A stretch of 64,000 nt of DNA from Iris pallida (taxonomy: Eukaryota; Streptophyta; Magnoliopsida; Asparagales; Iridaceae). Positions 11,621-23,150 of this stretch are shown piece by piece. Positions within the stretch are counted from its first letter, which is position 1. Each line of letters starts with the position of its first letter. The stretch covers positions 31,167,586-31,231,585 of the forward strand of contig JANAVB010029819.1 in the NCBI GenBank assembly GCA_029216955.1, read 5' to 3'. Made by a program: the position numbers and the translations under genes. Below the pieces are notes generated by a model, which was given only the letters and a program-made list of their open reading frames with translations, was not told the DNA's origin and did no database searches.

Positions 11621-11735
11621 CGATAGCGACTCAGATGAGCGCTACTTACTGTCCCGGGGCCGATAGCGACTCAGATGAGCGTTACTTGCTGTACATTGCC
11701 GATAGTGACTCGGATGAGTGCTACTTACTGCCACT
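11621..11735. repeat. threefold ~40-bp repeat in G2 5' LTR
   Basis: Three tandem copies of a unit containing GATAG[C/T]GACTC[A/G]GATGAG followed by GCTACTTACTG or a variant. The 3' LTR holds a single copy (about 17400-17430), so the copy number changed after insertion. Confidence 0.8.
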
Positions 11736-12162
11736 CTTTATTTACTCTGCTGATCCTACAGCTCTTGCATAGAATGTTGTCCTCAAAGTACATATCACTT
11801 AGACGGTTTGGGACCCAGTTGTGTTGTAGTTTATAGTGTTTACGTTTGCAGTTATAAATGACCTGTTCTTCCTGTATCTTGTTACGTCCCTCTAAGGACC
11901 TAGTAATTTCTCTAGGTATGTTTTTTGTGATTTTTGCAGGTGCTCTAGTCAAGGTCATAGTTTATAATCTAACTTCACGATGCTAGCTCTTAGATCGTCT
12001 TTCGCTTCGCTCAACTCTTCCATCGTTGCTATGTATTTCTCTCTTTAGTTGGTAATGGATTTGTCTCTGCCCAACGTTTGTACAAATAACATTTATAAGT
12101 TGATTCTAAAATATATTTATTTGATTAGTTTCATGGCTTACTACATTTTACAGCTTATGTGT

Positions 12163-12202
12163 ACATACGAGATATCCATATATTGGAGTATACTTCGTAT
12201 GT
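12163..12202 (+). other. U5 inverted repeat, G2 5' LTR
   Basis: ACATACGA (12163-12170) and TCGTATGT (12195-12202) form an 8-bp inverted repeat, 9 bp with the flanking T/A, around a 24-nt loop, 56 bp before the LTR end. The 3' LTR keeps it (about 17871-17911). G4 has the homologous structure with a longer stem and a compensating base-pair change. Confidence 0.6.
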
Positions 12203-12258
12203 AGGCAGCTGGCATGTCTACGTACTTAGCCTAAGTATTTTGGGACTGGAACTTTACA

Positions 12259-15200
12259 TGTTTTTGTTGTGGTCCATGCAGGTCGAGTTTGTCACTTTGG
12301 TTACGTAATTTGACCGATGTGAGCCTGCATATAGGATTAGAACCTAGGTATCTCATCTACATACTTGATCATCTTTCTTGATTTTCGAATTCCAAACTCT
12401 CGTTGCCTCCCTTAATTTTTGCATCTTGTTTGAACTTTTTCTACCAATATCCTTACCTTCTTGTGGTTAATAATGGTTAGGAAGATGGCTACACTACTAT
12501 ATACTCATTGGTCAAACACATGGCTAGAAGGATTACATTGACAATTGGAATAAATTGAGACCTTAACTGAGTCATAAAGGCATTTTCCTAAAAGTATAAT
12601 TTTAATAATTATTAAATTCTTAGTTTGGTAGTAGCGATATTACCAGCTTCGAGAGATAAAGAGAAATTTATTTTTGAGATTACCAGGTAGTAATCATCAA
12701 ATGATTGATAAAATTTTATTTTGACACTGCAGGAAAGTAGTTAGAATCTATACAAAAATTGAGAAAAGTAATTAATTTATTTTTTGAGTTTTGATATTTA
12801 CGATTTATTGGGTTATAGTTATACATCTTTTGAACAAATATAAATTTGGTTTGAAAATGATCTTAAATTTTTAAATGTGGCAGTAGAAATTATTTAAAAT
12901 TTAGTAGTACAACTTACGATTAATATGTTTATTCAATTTTAAATTTTAAGTGGAAGTAATGATAGTAAAATTTTGGTTTAAAACATTTTGGAAGATATGA
13001 TAACGATTTTTGAGGAAAAGTTTTAAATTTTAAATTATGTCCTGTGATTGATGGTTTACAAATCTATTTAGATTTTGAGTTTAAAAAGTTTTGATTATGG
13101 TTATCAAAAATTTGGTAAAAAAATAAAGAAAGAAAGAGAATGAGTTTTTATTTATGATGGTTTTAGAAAATATGTATGGTTTATTGAAATATAAAAATCA
13201 ATGTGATAAAAAAAATCGAACGCTTAAATTATGTCGTAGGAGTATGGTTGGGAAGTGCATTAAAATGTTGAGTTTAAATTTTGAGATTGCTTTGTAATAT
13301 TCTAAGATTTTTTTTCTAGAGTTATTTGAAAAAAAAATTAGAGTTTTAAAGTTATGATTGGTTATGGAATTTTTGTATATATTCATGATTTATGAACTCT
13401 TTTGTTTAATAGTTGGATTTAAAATGTTAAATTTTGGAAAAAGTTAGTAGTAACGTGATAAAAGTTTACTTTGAGATTTATGAAAGGGATTTAAATTTTT
13501 AGTCATGATTAAATTTGACGGCTTAGAGTGAATACAAATTATGATAGTTTATGTTTGAAAATTTTATTAAGAAACTTCTTGGAGGAAACTCGAGTTCAAA
13601 TTTTAATGGTAGGCCACCAAGATAATCCTAATGAGTTAGAAGTATTCCACACTAATTGCCATATCACTCATGACCATGATAGTAGTATATACACAAGTGT
13701 TGTTAGTCATCTACCAAACTCTGTGACTGTATCTCAACATTGACTCACTCAACCTTCCCTCGTGACCTACTAACCGTTTGCAATTTGAATAATGATTTGA
13801 CCGTTCCTTAACTGTATTCATCTACGAGACTATCTTCTCTCTAGAACTGTGTTCCTAAATAAATTTTACTGGTAGCCCACATTCATGTAGGTATATCATG
13901 TCCCATTAAAACACGTCTCCCTGTACACTATTTTTATGATACGATTTTTTGGTCAAAATGGCTAAACTATAATCTTTACCATGATACCAAAATACTTCCT
14001 GACTTCAATTAGACATCCAACCTTGACTCAATTCTTTCGACCTGATATGTGATTGTGTTCTACTTAATTTCTTAAATGCTTAACCTTGTTTCTTATCTTG
14101 ATTTCTTGACCCATTGTCCCATCACACTACTAGTTTAACTCTTGTAAGTTGGGTAGATACCTCACGACCTAACAAACCCTTTGTCCTTGTGACCCATATT
14201 GATAAGTTCACTTAGACAATAGAATTCGGAGGACCCTAACTTATCTAGACAACCAAGCCATAGATAAGAAAACACTAGGACAACTGTATAGGCCCAAACT
14301 TCGGGCAAAAAAAAAATTTAGATTTTAAAAGGATCTTTGACTATTTATGTTCCTTCATCATTACCCCCTACTTATAAATTGACTATCATATACTGCTAAA
14401 TTAGTCTAAATTTTGCAAGCTTACTTCTTTATCGAGCTTGATCATGACATGTTTTATTGGGTACGCACCCACTAACGTATTGTCTAATCAGAATCGGTAC
14501 ATGATGCTCTGATCAACCTAGTGTACTTTAGTTCGCCTTACCTACGATTACTCCTTGCGGAATAAGATATAGTTAACAAGTATACTCGTCATTTAAGATC
14601 TTATCCGCATTTTCCATGACTAACTCTCTTTTTGAATTATTCAAAGCACCTTTGAACCACGTATTCGTATTTGATCGTATCTTCCTTGAACTCCTTATTG
14701 GTCCCTTCTATTTTAGAAAGACGAAATCGCTCGTACAAAGTATTCCTTTAGTTGCCCTATCACTTATGACCGTTGTAAATAGCCATTACCAACCCTTGGC
14801 TATACCCTTGGCTTAAACTACTCGACCTTTCCTTCGACCCTATAACTACTATCGCGACTTTCTCATCGTTTAGAAACCTTAGAATGATTCAATTCGTTCC
14901 ATTAATCGTGCCTTCGACCTAGACAACTACAATTTTCTCCTAAAGAACCGTATACCCTAAATCTCTAAATCAAATTTTTTTGATCTACTCGAATTCCTTA
15001 TTATCCTTCAATTCCTGTTATCTTGATTAAACTATCAATCTTTTTTCCTTGCGGTAACTCGTAACCCTCAACCATATCTGTAAATTATTTTCTTAGTTAC
15101 TTAATTCGTGATCTCCTAAACTTGTCTATTTTCCTTATATGTCGTCCCTTCTCCAATGCATTGTTCGCATTTTCTTAAGAGAAACTTTTTTTTCTCTCAA

Positions 15201-15260
15201 CCCTACCTATCCTACTTGTTTCTTAATTTCGAGGACGAAATTCTTGTAAGTTGGGTAGGA
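12259..15260 (+). mobile_element. G2 internal region, non-coding
   Basis: About 3.0 kb between the two LTRs without any recognisable gag or pol; the longest frames are under 75 codons. It begins with the post-LTR motif (TGTGGTCCATGCAGGTC at 12268-12284). About 12600-13580 is strikingly poor in C on this strand, while about 13600-15220 is poor in G. The second half has blocks shared with G3 and G4: 13880-14060 (with G3), and 14142-14300, 14414-14580 and 14646-14730 (with both). It ends with the AGGA hairpin and a purine-rich tract next to the 3' LTR. It is LARD-like (large LTRs, no coding interior). Confidence 0.75.
15225..15242 (+). other. AGGA-loop hairpin before G2 3' LTR
   Basis: AATTTCGAGGACGAAATT: a perfect 7-bp stem around AGGA. 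The purine-rich tract AAGTTGGGTAGGA (15248-15260) follows directly and abuts the LTR. The same arrangement occurs in G3, G4 and G6. Confidence 0.65.
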
Positions 15261-17967
15261 AGTAAAACCCCTGCATTTTTGAAATTATTCTTTTAATATT
15301 TAATTGAATTAAAAATGAATTTTATGGAATTTATGGATATTTTTAATTAAAATTTTGTTTATTATAGATGACCTTAGCCATTGTTGTATTTTGGAGCACA
15401 AGACGACGAGGAATTATGGTACGGAAGATATAGAAGTGTGCCTTGACTAGTGTATTCGTCATACTATGGGAGGCCTAGTCATGGTGGTGTCCGAACTAGG
15501 AAAACCCGGCCATGTTGTGAATTGACTCATTTTAATTAGATATTATTTAATATATTGATTTTAAGGTGACCCGGTTGTACCAAACTATCCAACTGGGCCC
15601 GAACCTAATCCAAGCCCATGCATGCATGTAGTGAGACTAAAGACAACCATGTAAGCATATTTTATGTTTGTACAAATATTATGAATTATTTTTTGGACTT
15701 GATATATATTTTCTAAATATCTGATTACTTGTACAAATTGGTATTATTATTATTAAAAGGCGTTTTAGAATATGTGTACAATTTTCTGGACCCAAATAAA
15801 GCTTGTACAGTATATGTTTACCAAAAAAATCACTCTTGGTTATTTTAGATTTTATTAGGATTTTTTTTATTAATGTTATTGTTACTAAGTATAATAATTT
15901 GTTATTGGTTATTTCATTGTTATATATGGATATATTTATATAATTCTGCAGATAGACCCTACTTTAGGAATAGATAATACTAAGGATTTAATTAGTTTTT
16001 TAAATCGGTACATAAGTAAATATATGTGTGTATATAAATAGATATATAGATATAGATATAAATATATACAAATAATTTTTCTAGTATTAAGGTTCTAAAA
16101 TGCATTGAACAATTTTTTAAAGATTTTAGGATTTATTTCATGACTTTTATTAAACTTTACCTCTTACATATATTGTACGCCATTTACGTAATATATAATA
16201 AATGTCAATTTAGTATTAACTAATTCAACTTGTATAAATAATATTAGACGTAGATTATTTAAATAAATATAAATTATATGTATTACCTATAATAATTTAG
16301 ATAGATATAAACTATATTTTAAATTAATACTAATCCTACTTTTAATTGGAAAACATCTCTATCTATATCCTATCATAACAAAGCAAAATCCAATTTATTT
16401 AAATAATATCCTATCTAACTTAGGAGATAAATCTGAAATAAATACCTATATAAACCCAATACATCCCCCTTCTATCAGCCATAATTCGAAAAAAAATTTA
16501 GTTCAATAGAAACTCTAAAATTTGTCATTACAATTCAGCCCCGCTTTTTAGCAGCAAGAGTAACTTGGAACGACGATATCCCCTAGCTCCGAACTCCGTT
16601 TCGCCTCCAGTTTTTTTTTAAAAAAGCGTATCGAGTTAAGGTTTCCAAAAACTTATTTTAATAGACAAAATTTGTTTTGTAAATTTTTGCAAAACTGTTT
16701 GAGTATCTAGTGTCCAAAAAATAAACGTGTTTCGTTATTTTTGCGATTTTGGGAGATTCAAGAAACGAAAATGTGATCCGTTTAGTATTTTGGAAAGCTG
16801 ATACGAAAACCTATACCATATCCTAACTTCAGAATCTATTAAGTAAATTTAATAGGTGCAGTATTAATTATAATTTGATAATAGACTTTTTTCAGCATCC
16901 GAAGTTGTTCCTACACCTTCTTTTTGTGCGCTGTTGTTGATTCATCGCAAGGACATCATCTTAACTCACTCGAACATCAGGCAAGATACCTTGCCATCTT
17001 TACTGCTTACATTTAGCTGTATCTTATTATTCAGTTATTGTATAATTTTTGTACTTTTATTTTAGTTATTTATTTTCCCTCTTGTATATGGGCCTATAGT
17101 TAAGAGACTACCGTCAATATAATGAATCTCATTAACTTGTTACGATTGTATCACGAGATGTGTGAGTTGAGAGTACATATAGAAGTCACTTGCGTGTTGG
17201 CTGATCCCTCGTGCGCATGCTTTGGAAATAATTGTCAATATATGCATGTTAGAAGACATGACAATTATTAGGTATAAAACATTACGTGGATGCGACATGT
17301 GTTGGTGTGTCGTGGTTACGACGCATGTATAGTATCATTGGAGGGGAGAGAACAACTATTAGCGTAGGGGCTACATTTACTTTTACACATATTTTTGGCT
17401 GATAGCGACTCGGATGAGCGCTACTTACTGCCACTCTTTATTTACTCTACTGATCCTACAACACCTGCGTAGAACGTTGTCCTCAAAGTGCATATCACTT
17501 AGACGGTTAGGGACCCAGTTGTGTTATAGTTTATAGTGTTTACGTTTGTAGTTATAAATGACATGTTCTTCCTGTATCTTGTTACGTCCCTCTGAGAACC
17601 TGGTGATTTCTCCAGGTGTATTTTTATGATTTTTACAGGTGCTCTAGCCAAGGTCATAGTTTACAATCTACTTTCGCGATGCTAGTACTTGGATCGTATT
17701 TCTCTTCGCTCGACTCTTCCATCGTTGCTATGTATTTCTCTCTCTTTAGTTGGTAGTGGACTTGTCTCTGCCCAACATTTGTACAAATAACATTTATAAG
17801 TTGATTATATGATATATTTATTTGTGGATGAGATTAGTTTCATGGCTTACTACATTTTACAGCTTATGTGTACATACGAGATATCCATATATTGGAGTAT
17901 ACGTCGTATGTAGGCAGCTGGCATGTCTACGTACTTAGCTCAAGTATTTTGGGACTGGAGTGTTACA
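15261..17967 (+). mobile_element. G2 3' LTR
   Basis: About 2.7 kb. It begins AGTAAAACCCC where G4 has TGTAAAACCCC, so the first T has mutated, and ends GGGACTGGAGTGTTACA at 17967. A TATA box lies at 16446-16455. It contains a module at 16723-16800 (CGTTATTTTTGCGATTTTGG and flanks) also present in the G1 LTR but deleted from the G2 5' LTR. The last 800 bp align with the ends of the G4 LTRs (TTCTTCCTGTATCTTG, CTGGCATGTCTACGT). No coding content. Confidence 0.85.
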
Positions 17968-19156
17968 GGAGGCGCATGCAGGGACTTAACTTCTGTCTTT
18001 TGGGATCAGGAGTAAGTCAGTAGTGCCCGGCTTTTGAGGCGCATGCTAATTGCCGGGCGCCTGGCGGTGAAGGCGCATGCAAGTGTTCGGTCGGCCACGT
18101 TACAAAGCACAGCTATAGCCGACAAAATCAAGTGATAATGATGCTGACGTCTTGGGCCCTTCATTTTTTATAAAAAGCTGCAACCGCTCTGTCTTTGGGG
18201 AATGTGTTGCTAACTCTATCACAAAGCATTAATTGCTTGATGGGTGATGTGTTAAAGTGGGCGCATCAGTTTGTGCTCCACTAGGCGCATGGGCCTATGT
18301 CCCATTAGGCACATCGGTATAGAGCGCACGGTGCTGATGGCGCATCTGCCGCATGACCCATCCCTATTAGCCCGTTTATTGAGTTCTTTGAGGCATTATT
18401 GGCTGTTTTGACTTGGTTGAATACGAAAAGGCAGATTCATCGTCATAAATGCAAATTCATTATACAAAATATGAGGAGACTGCCACTTGGCGCATAAGCA
18501 AAGGTTGCCCCGGCCTATAAATAGCTTTTGTGAAGAGTTTTGTTTCTCATTTCACTTAGCTTTCCTTCATGGAGAGGAACTCGATCCGTCCCCTGCCCTG
18601 GCGAGTTGACAATGAACTCCTTCTGAAGACGAAGATGTGTCGAGTTGGTTTTTTCACCATCGGCCCTATTTTTGTACAAGCCCGTGAAAGTGCCTGTTGT
18701 ATCTAAATATCGGGATCGTCGTGTCCCGACACAGGCTGAAGGTGCCTGTTGCATTGAAAGAACGGGGCAGTCGTACCCCAATTTTTGTTATGCTGGAAGA
18801 GCTGCAGGTCGGGGCTATCGTGCCCCGATTTGGTTAGGCTAGAAGAGCCACTCCTCCTGCTAGAGTGCCGGCATACTGACGAGGAAGTGATTCGCTCTGA
18901 CTATGCACGGAAATGCGCCTACGCTGTGATGCTGGAATGATGTGCCTGACTGTCGCTTTTAGGATTTTCTTTCTCTTTGTAAAAGAATTCTCCTTTGTAA
19001 AAGACATGTAAAGCCCCATTTATATGTCTCTACTTCTTTGCTATTTTCTGCTTTGCCAAGTATTTTGTTACTGACGTATGTTTATTTTTGGCGCATAAGA
19101 ATTAGGGCACATAGGAGTTCTGGCCGTAGATGCGCCTGAAATTCCATGCTTCTACA
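17968..19156. mobile_element. X1: LTR-like piece with GGCGCAT motif cluster
   Basis: It lies between the G2 end and the CACTA transposase and ends GCTTCTACA at 19156, the same terminus as T1 (TGTAGAAGC on the minus strand). About ten copies of [A/G]GGCGCAT or its complement are scattered over 17970-18500, with more at 18910 and 19090-19135. A good plus-strand TATA box sits at 18514-18524; a weaker minus-strand one (ATATAAATGG) is near 19018. Motif-rich U3 before a TATA box fits a plus-strand LTR truncated on the left, but the shared terminus with T1 argues for minus. The small frames at 18515-19019 are not genes. Confidence 0.45.
18514..18524 (+). promoter_or_regulatory. TATA box in X1
   Basis: CCTATAAATAG, followed about 30 bp later by a pyrimidine-rich stretch (TTTCTCATTTCAC) that would suit a plant transcription start. 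Confidence 0.5.
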
Positions 19157-21648
19157 TAGATCTAATTAAGAGCAAATCTTAGACGAGTATAGAATAATTT
19201 ATAAGTTCATTATTAATTTAAAATATAGATTCTTACCTCTCAAAGGGGTACATCCAACGAAATTGTACCCTCCCCCCCGGCCAATTCGAGCTTCTCATAC
19301 AAGATGACTTGTGAGATGGATCATAATACCCAAAAAAATAGAGGAAAAAATCTTTCTAACAAGAACAAAGTTTCTGCAACTTCAGTTTCGAGCTGTTCCA
19401 ATCTATTTTTATCGATCACTCTTTGACATAATTTATTAAAAAAATGAACAAAGTCGAAATATTACAGTTCTCGTACCCTTTCGTAGAAGTCCTCTTAATG
19501 CTATTGACAAGACTTGTTAGAGTAGAATGTGACAATCATGAGACTTGAGATTTAAAATCTTAGAATCTTGCAATGACACACGATTTGAAATGTTGGAGCC
19601 GTAACCATCAGGTAATTTTAAATTTGCTAGTCTTGCACAAAATAATTGCTTCTCGGATTTTGATAAATTAAAAGAGCCTGTTGACCATTGAAATTTATTT
19701 CCTATTTTTCAGCATGTAGTTCTTTTCTTATGCCCATTTATGCCATATCTTTACAAGAATTTAGTCCATCCTTTGTTTTGCCTTTTATACCTAAGAGTGT
19801 GCCAATAATGGTCTCACAAGTGTTCTTCTCAATGTGCATCACGTCCAAATTGTGTCGCAATAACAAACTCTTAAACGTCATATTAAAAAAATTCATAAAT
19901 AGAAAGAAATTTAATTTTTTTAGAGAAAGAGATATATAAAGAGAGAGGGGTAATGCTATTACCTTCCAATAAGGCAACTCAAAGAAAATTGATTTCTTCT
20001 TCCAAGGCCATATCGAATCAATGTTTGGCTGTTGTTGCTTCTTCTTCCATTTTTTCCTTTTCTTTTTTTGGTTTCCTCCAATTATTGACATGGTTTTTTA
20101 TCACATCGAAAACTTTAGAACCTGTTAGTGCTCTAGGCTTCTTTCTATGTTCTTTATTTTCCATCAAACCAAGACTTTTTTAATCAAAATGGATGATTGT
20201 GCGCAAGAAATCATCTATGGTTCATATATACATGCTTCTGACAATTAGCCAACCATCTTGAAGATGTCTCAATTTCACATATTGGACAAGCTGCTCTACC
20301 CTTTGTGGAATATTCGGATAAATTTTCATAGGCCGAAAAGTTATTTATTGTCCATATTAGAATAGCCTTCAAATTAAATATGGATTTACTGAATAAATCA
20401 AAAACATTCACACCATTGCTCCATAACTCTTTCAAATCTTCTATAAGTGGCTCCAAATATACATTTATGTCATTTCCTGGTTGCTTGGGCCCGGGGATTA
20501 ATAACGTCAACATCAAGTTTTCCTTTGACATGCATAAGGAAGGGGGCAAATTATAAGCAACCAAAATCACAGGATAACAACAATATTGAGTACTAAGATC
20601 ACCGAAAGGATTAAATCCATCTGATGCAAGGCCAAGCCTCAGATTACGTGGATTTGATGCAAAATCCGGCCACTTACTATCGATCATATTCCAGGCCATT
20701 GAATCAACATGGTGTCGTATCTTTCCATCCTAACTTTTGTGAGTGTCATGCCATCTTAATTGTTCCGCATTTTTAGGTGATTTAAACATTCTCCTAAATC
20801 TTGGTATTATAGGAAAGTACCTCAACACCTTTGCAAGAACTCTATTTTGAATATTTTTGGTGCGCACATCAACTTTACACTGTAAAGCACCGTATTTTGG
20901 ACATGTATTTTCTCATAGCACAAGCATGTATCAACTTTTCCTTTCTAAATAAACAACAATAATTAACACAAGCATGTATTTTCTCATAGCCTAGAACAAA
21001 ATCTTTAAGTAGATTCTTTACTAAATATAAAGAATCAGGAAGTTTGTTGTCTGGAGGTAGAAGTTTGCCAAGCATCTCAAGAAGTTTATTAATACCATTG
21101 TCCGTAAGACTATGTCTAGCTTTATACTTGTATAGGGCAACAACTGCAGCCATCTTTATGTAAGTAGATCCACCATATAAAGGAAGTTCAGAATCCTCCA
21201 CAAGATTTGCAAAATTTGCATCTCTTCTTTCATATGCAGGTTCCATATTATTATCATTATCATCAAAATAATCATCTTCAAAATTTGCACCTCTAAACAT
21301 TTTATATGCTTCTGGTATCTCTAGTTGCAGTAGAACTTTCTCCATGAAAGACCCATTTATCAAATAAAGGATCCATCCCAAATATGACTAAGTGTTCATA
21401 AATCAATGACTTAAACATATTCAACAAGGACATTGAATTTTTTTGGATTTCCCTTACTAGCTTGAATTGTATCAGCAAACATGCGTGCTCCATTTTGATA
21501 TGCATGCGAATCTCTACAAATAAAGACAAACCCCTGGCTCACACATAATCTTATATTAATAAAAGGCAACAAGTTTTCTTACATATTAATGTTTCTAGTT
21601 TTAAGGAATAAATAGTAACCTTTTAAGGTGTGCCCAATCTTTGTCCAT
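19157..21648 (-). pseudogene. CACTA (En/Spm) TNP2-type transposase, degraded, introns visible
   Basis: Minus-strand pieces in order match the TNP2 transposase of CACTA DNA transposons, the enzyme that binds the ends and cuts the element out. Start MDKDWAHLKR at 21648, with a GT intron border after it. Then the N-terminal region (21530-20875) ending in LGYEKIHAC. Then the Transposase_21 core (20699-20211, with LRLGLASDGFNPF). Then ELPYWK, an intron of about 90 bp (about 19964-19873), and LLLRHNLDVMHIEKNTC. Then KLPDGYGSNISNRV (about 19610) and LKSHDCHILL (about 19530), and last RWMYPFER (about 19225), again at a GT border. Frameshifts and stops inactivate it. The copy is cut at 19156 by X1. 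No terminal CACTA inverted repeats were found. Confidence 0.88.
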
Positions 21649-23150
21649 TGTTAATGACCCACTTGTACGAATTATAACCTGTTAAAGACAACCATGAAGT
21701 ACATAATAAAAATGAATTATCATTACTTTGATACATGTGCAAAAGAAGAACCAAAATGAACACCTTAGAATTCCAAGAATGTCAAACAAGAATGCATATT
21801 TACATTCCTGAACAAAGAACCAGAAGAAGTCCCTGAACAAAGCCAAGGATCTGAGTGAGAACACAATGAAAGATTTAAACAAGAATGCAGATTTACATTC
21901 CTTTTAATGATGAAAGGGATAGTGGAATAAAGATCATTAAGAATCATGAAATAGATTTGCGCTCAACATGCATGTGATTACGTATTTGTACTTGAATTAT
22001 TAGGCTAGAAAAATGTTAACTTTTTCTAAGTCGAGGATTTGACTCATATAATATTGTGATATTTTTGAATGACACATTATTTATTATTCAATACAGGACT
22101 AAATTTGCATAACTTCTGAATGACACGGTCAACAAGGTTGAATGAATAACTGAAATTGAGACGAGTAATGAGAGTATCATAATCCATCTAAAATTTGGGA
22201 CCACTTATATCTAAGTATTCTCTTTTCTATGAGTTAGAAGTTATGTGTTATATATCAGTAGAAATCTAAATGAGATCCATACCATCATTCATTATTTCAT
22301 TTGTCAATAACTTGTATTCTTGACATCGCCGGCACGTATCTTAACTAATATTAATACCTCTTGTTTTTCTATTTAGGCCTAAGCCTGTCTCAAAGATTAA
22401 CTTCAGATCCTTGACACGACCAGTGATTCAACCGCAGTTATGATTTGTCGACAAGGATTAACTTCATTTGTTATCTCAATGAACGTTTGATCCTTTCTTT
22501 CTTTCATTTTCTTTAAAATAAAATGGTTGTAATATATCTCCTCTTTCATTAATGGTAGTTAACAGAACATGACCCAATTACAAGCTGGAGATTACTTTGA
22601 TAACATGACTAAATTATCCAAATATTTCGATTCAACCTCTAATATTTGGATCAAGCATACAAAAACTACAGTCGGCGACTCAATTAAATCAAACTAAAAA
22701 TAATATTAACAAAAATCAAATTAATCCAAAAAATTATATCTCAAATTAAAATTAATTTTCTTATGAAAAATTAGAGGAAGAATAAAATCATATCCACTAG
22801 AACTGGAGTCGAGTAGCAGACGTCGTTCCTGAAATTGGTACAAAACATCTAAAAATCAGATCACTCTAATTAAAAAGGGGACAAACCCTAAATATAAGGG
22901 GAAAACTGTAGAAAATAAAGAAAAAGGAAGAAAAATGTGGGAGGTGTTTGTTGAGATAGCGAGGAGGAAGAGAAATCGGAGAGAAAGAGAAATCAGAGAG
23001 AAAAATATGGAGAAAAATCAGAGAGAAAATTATTTCAAGGAATCGTAGGTTATGGAACATTGCTAAAACTATATCTTCGTTGACCTCTTTAGACCTTGTG
23101 TCAATATAAGGTAGAGTATCTGATAGCATATCACATCTGAATTATGGAAC
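21649..23150. other. AT-rich stretch without a recognisable gene
   Basis: Upstream of the CACTA transposase in its own sense, so partly perhaps its 5' terminal region. An imperfect 26-bp direct repeat occurs at 21784-21809 and 21877-21902 (AAACAAGAATGCA...TTTACATTCCT). About 22920-23030 is purine-rich with repeated AGAGAGAAA. Short frames (21682-21947, 22866-23129) show no family. I see no TNPA-like gene and no terminal inverted repeat. Confidence 0.5.

Larger units (their letters stand above)
10635..12258 (+). mobile_element. G2 5' LTR, left-truncated
   Basis: From about 10635 the sequence matches the G2 3' LTR from about 16310 onward and ends ACTTTACA at 12258, followed by the post-LTR motif. 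About 1.05 kb of the LTR start is missing; the break lies at a TA array. It has a TATA box at 10769-10778. Compared with the 3' LTR it lacks a segment of about 100 bp (3' LTR 16697-16797) and has three copies instead of one of a GCGACTCAGATGAGCG-containing unit (11621-11735). The frame at 11443-11772 is not a gene. Confidence 0.85.
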
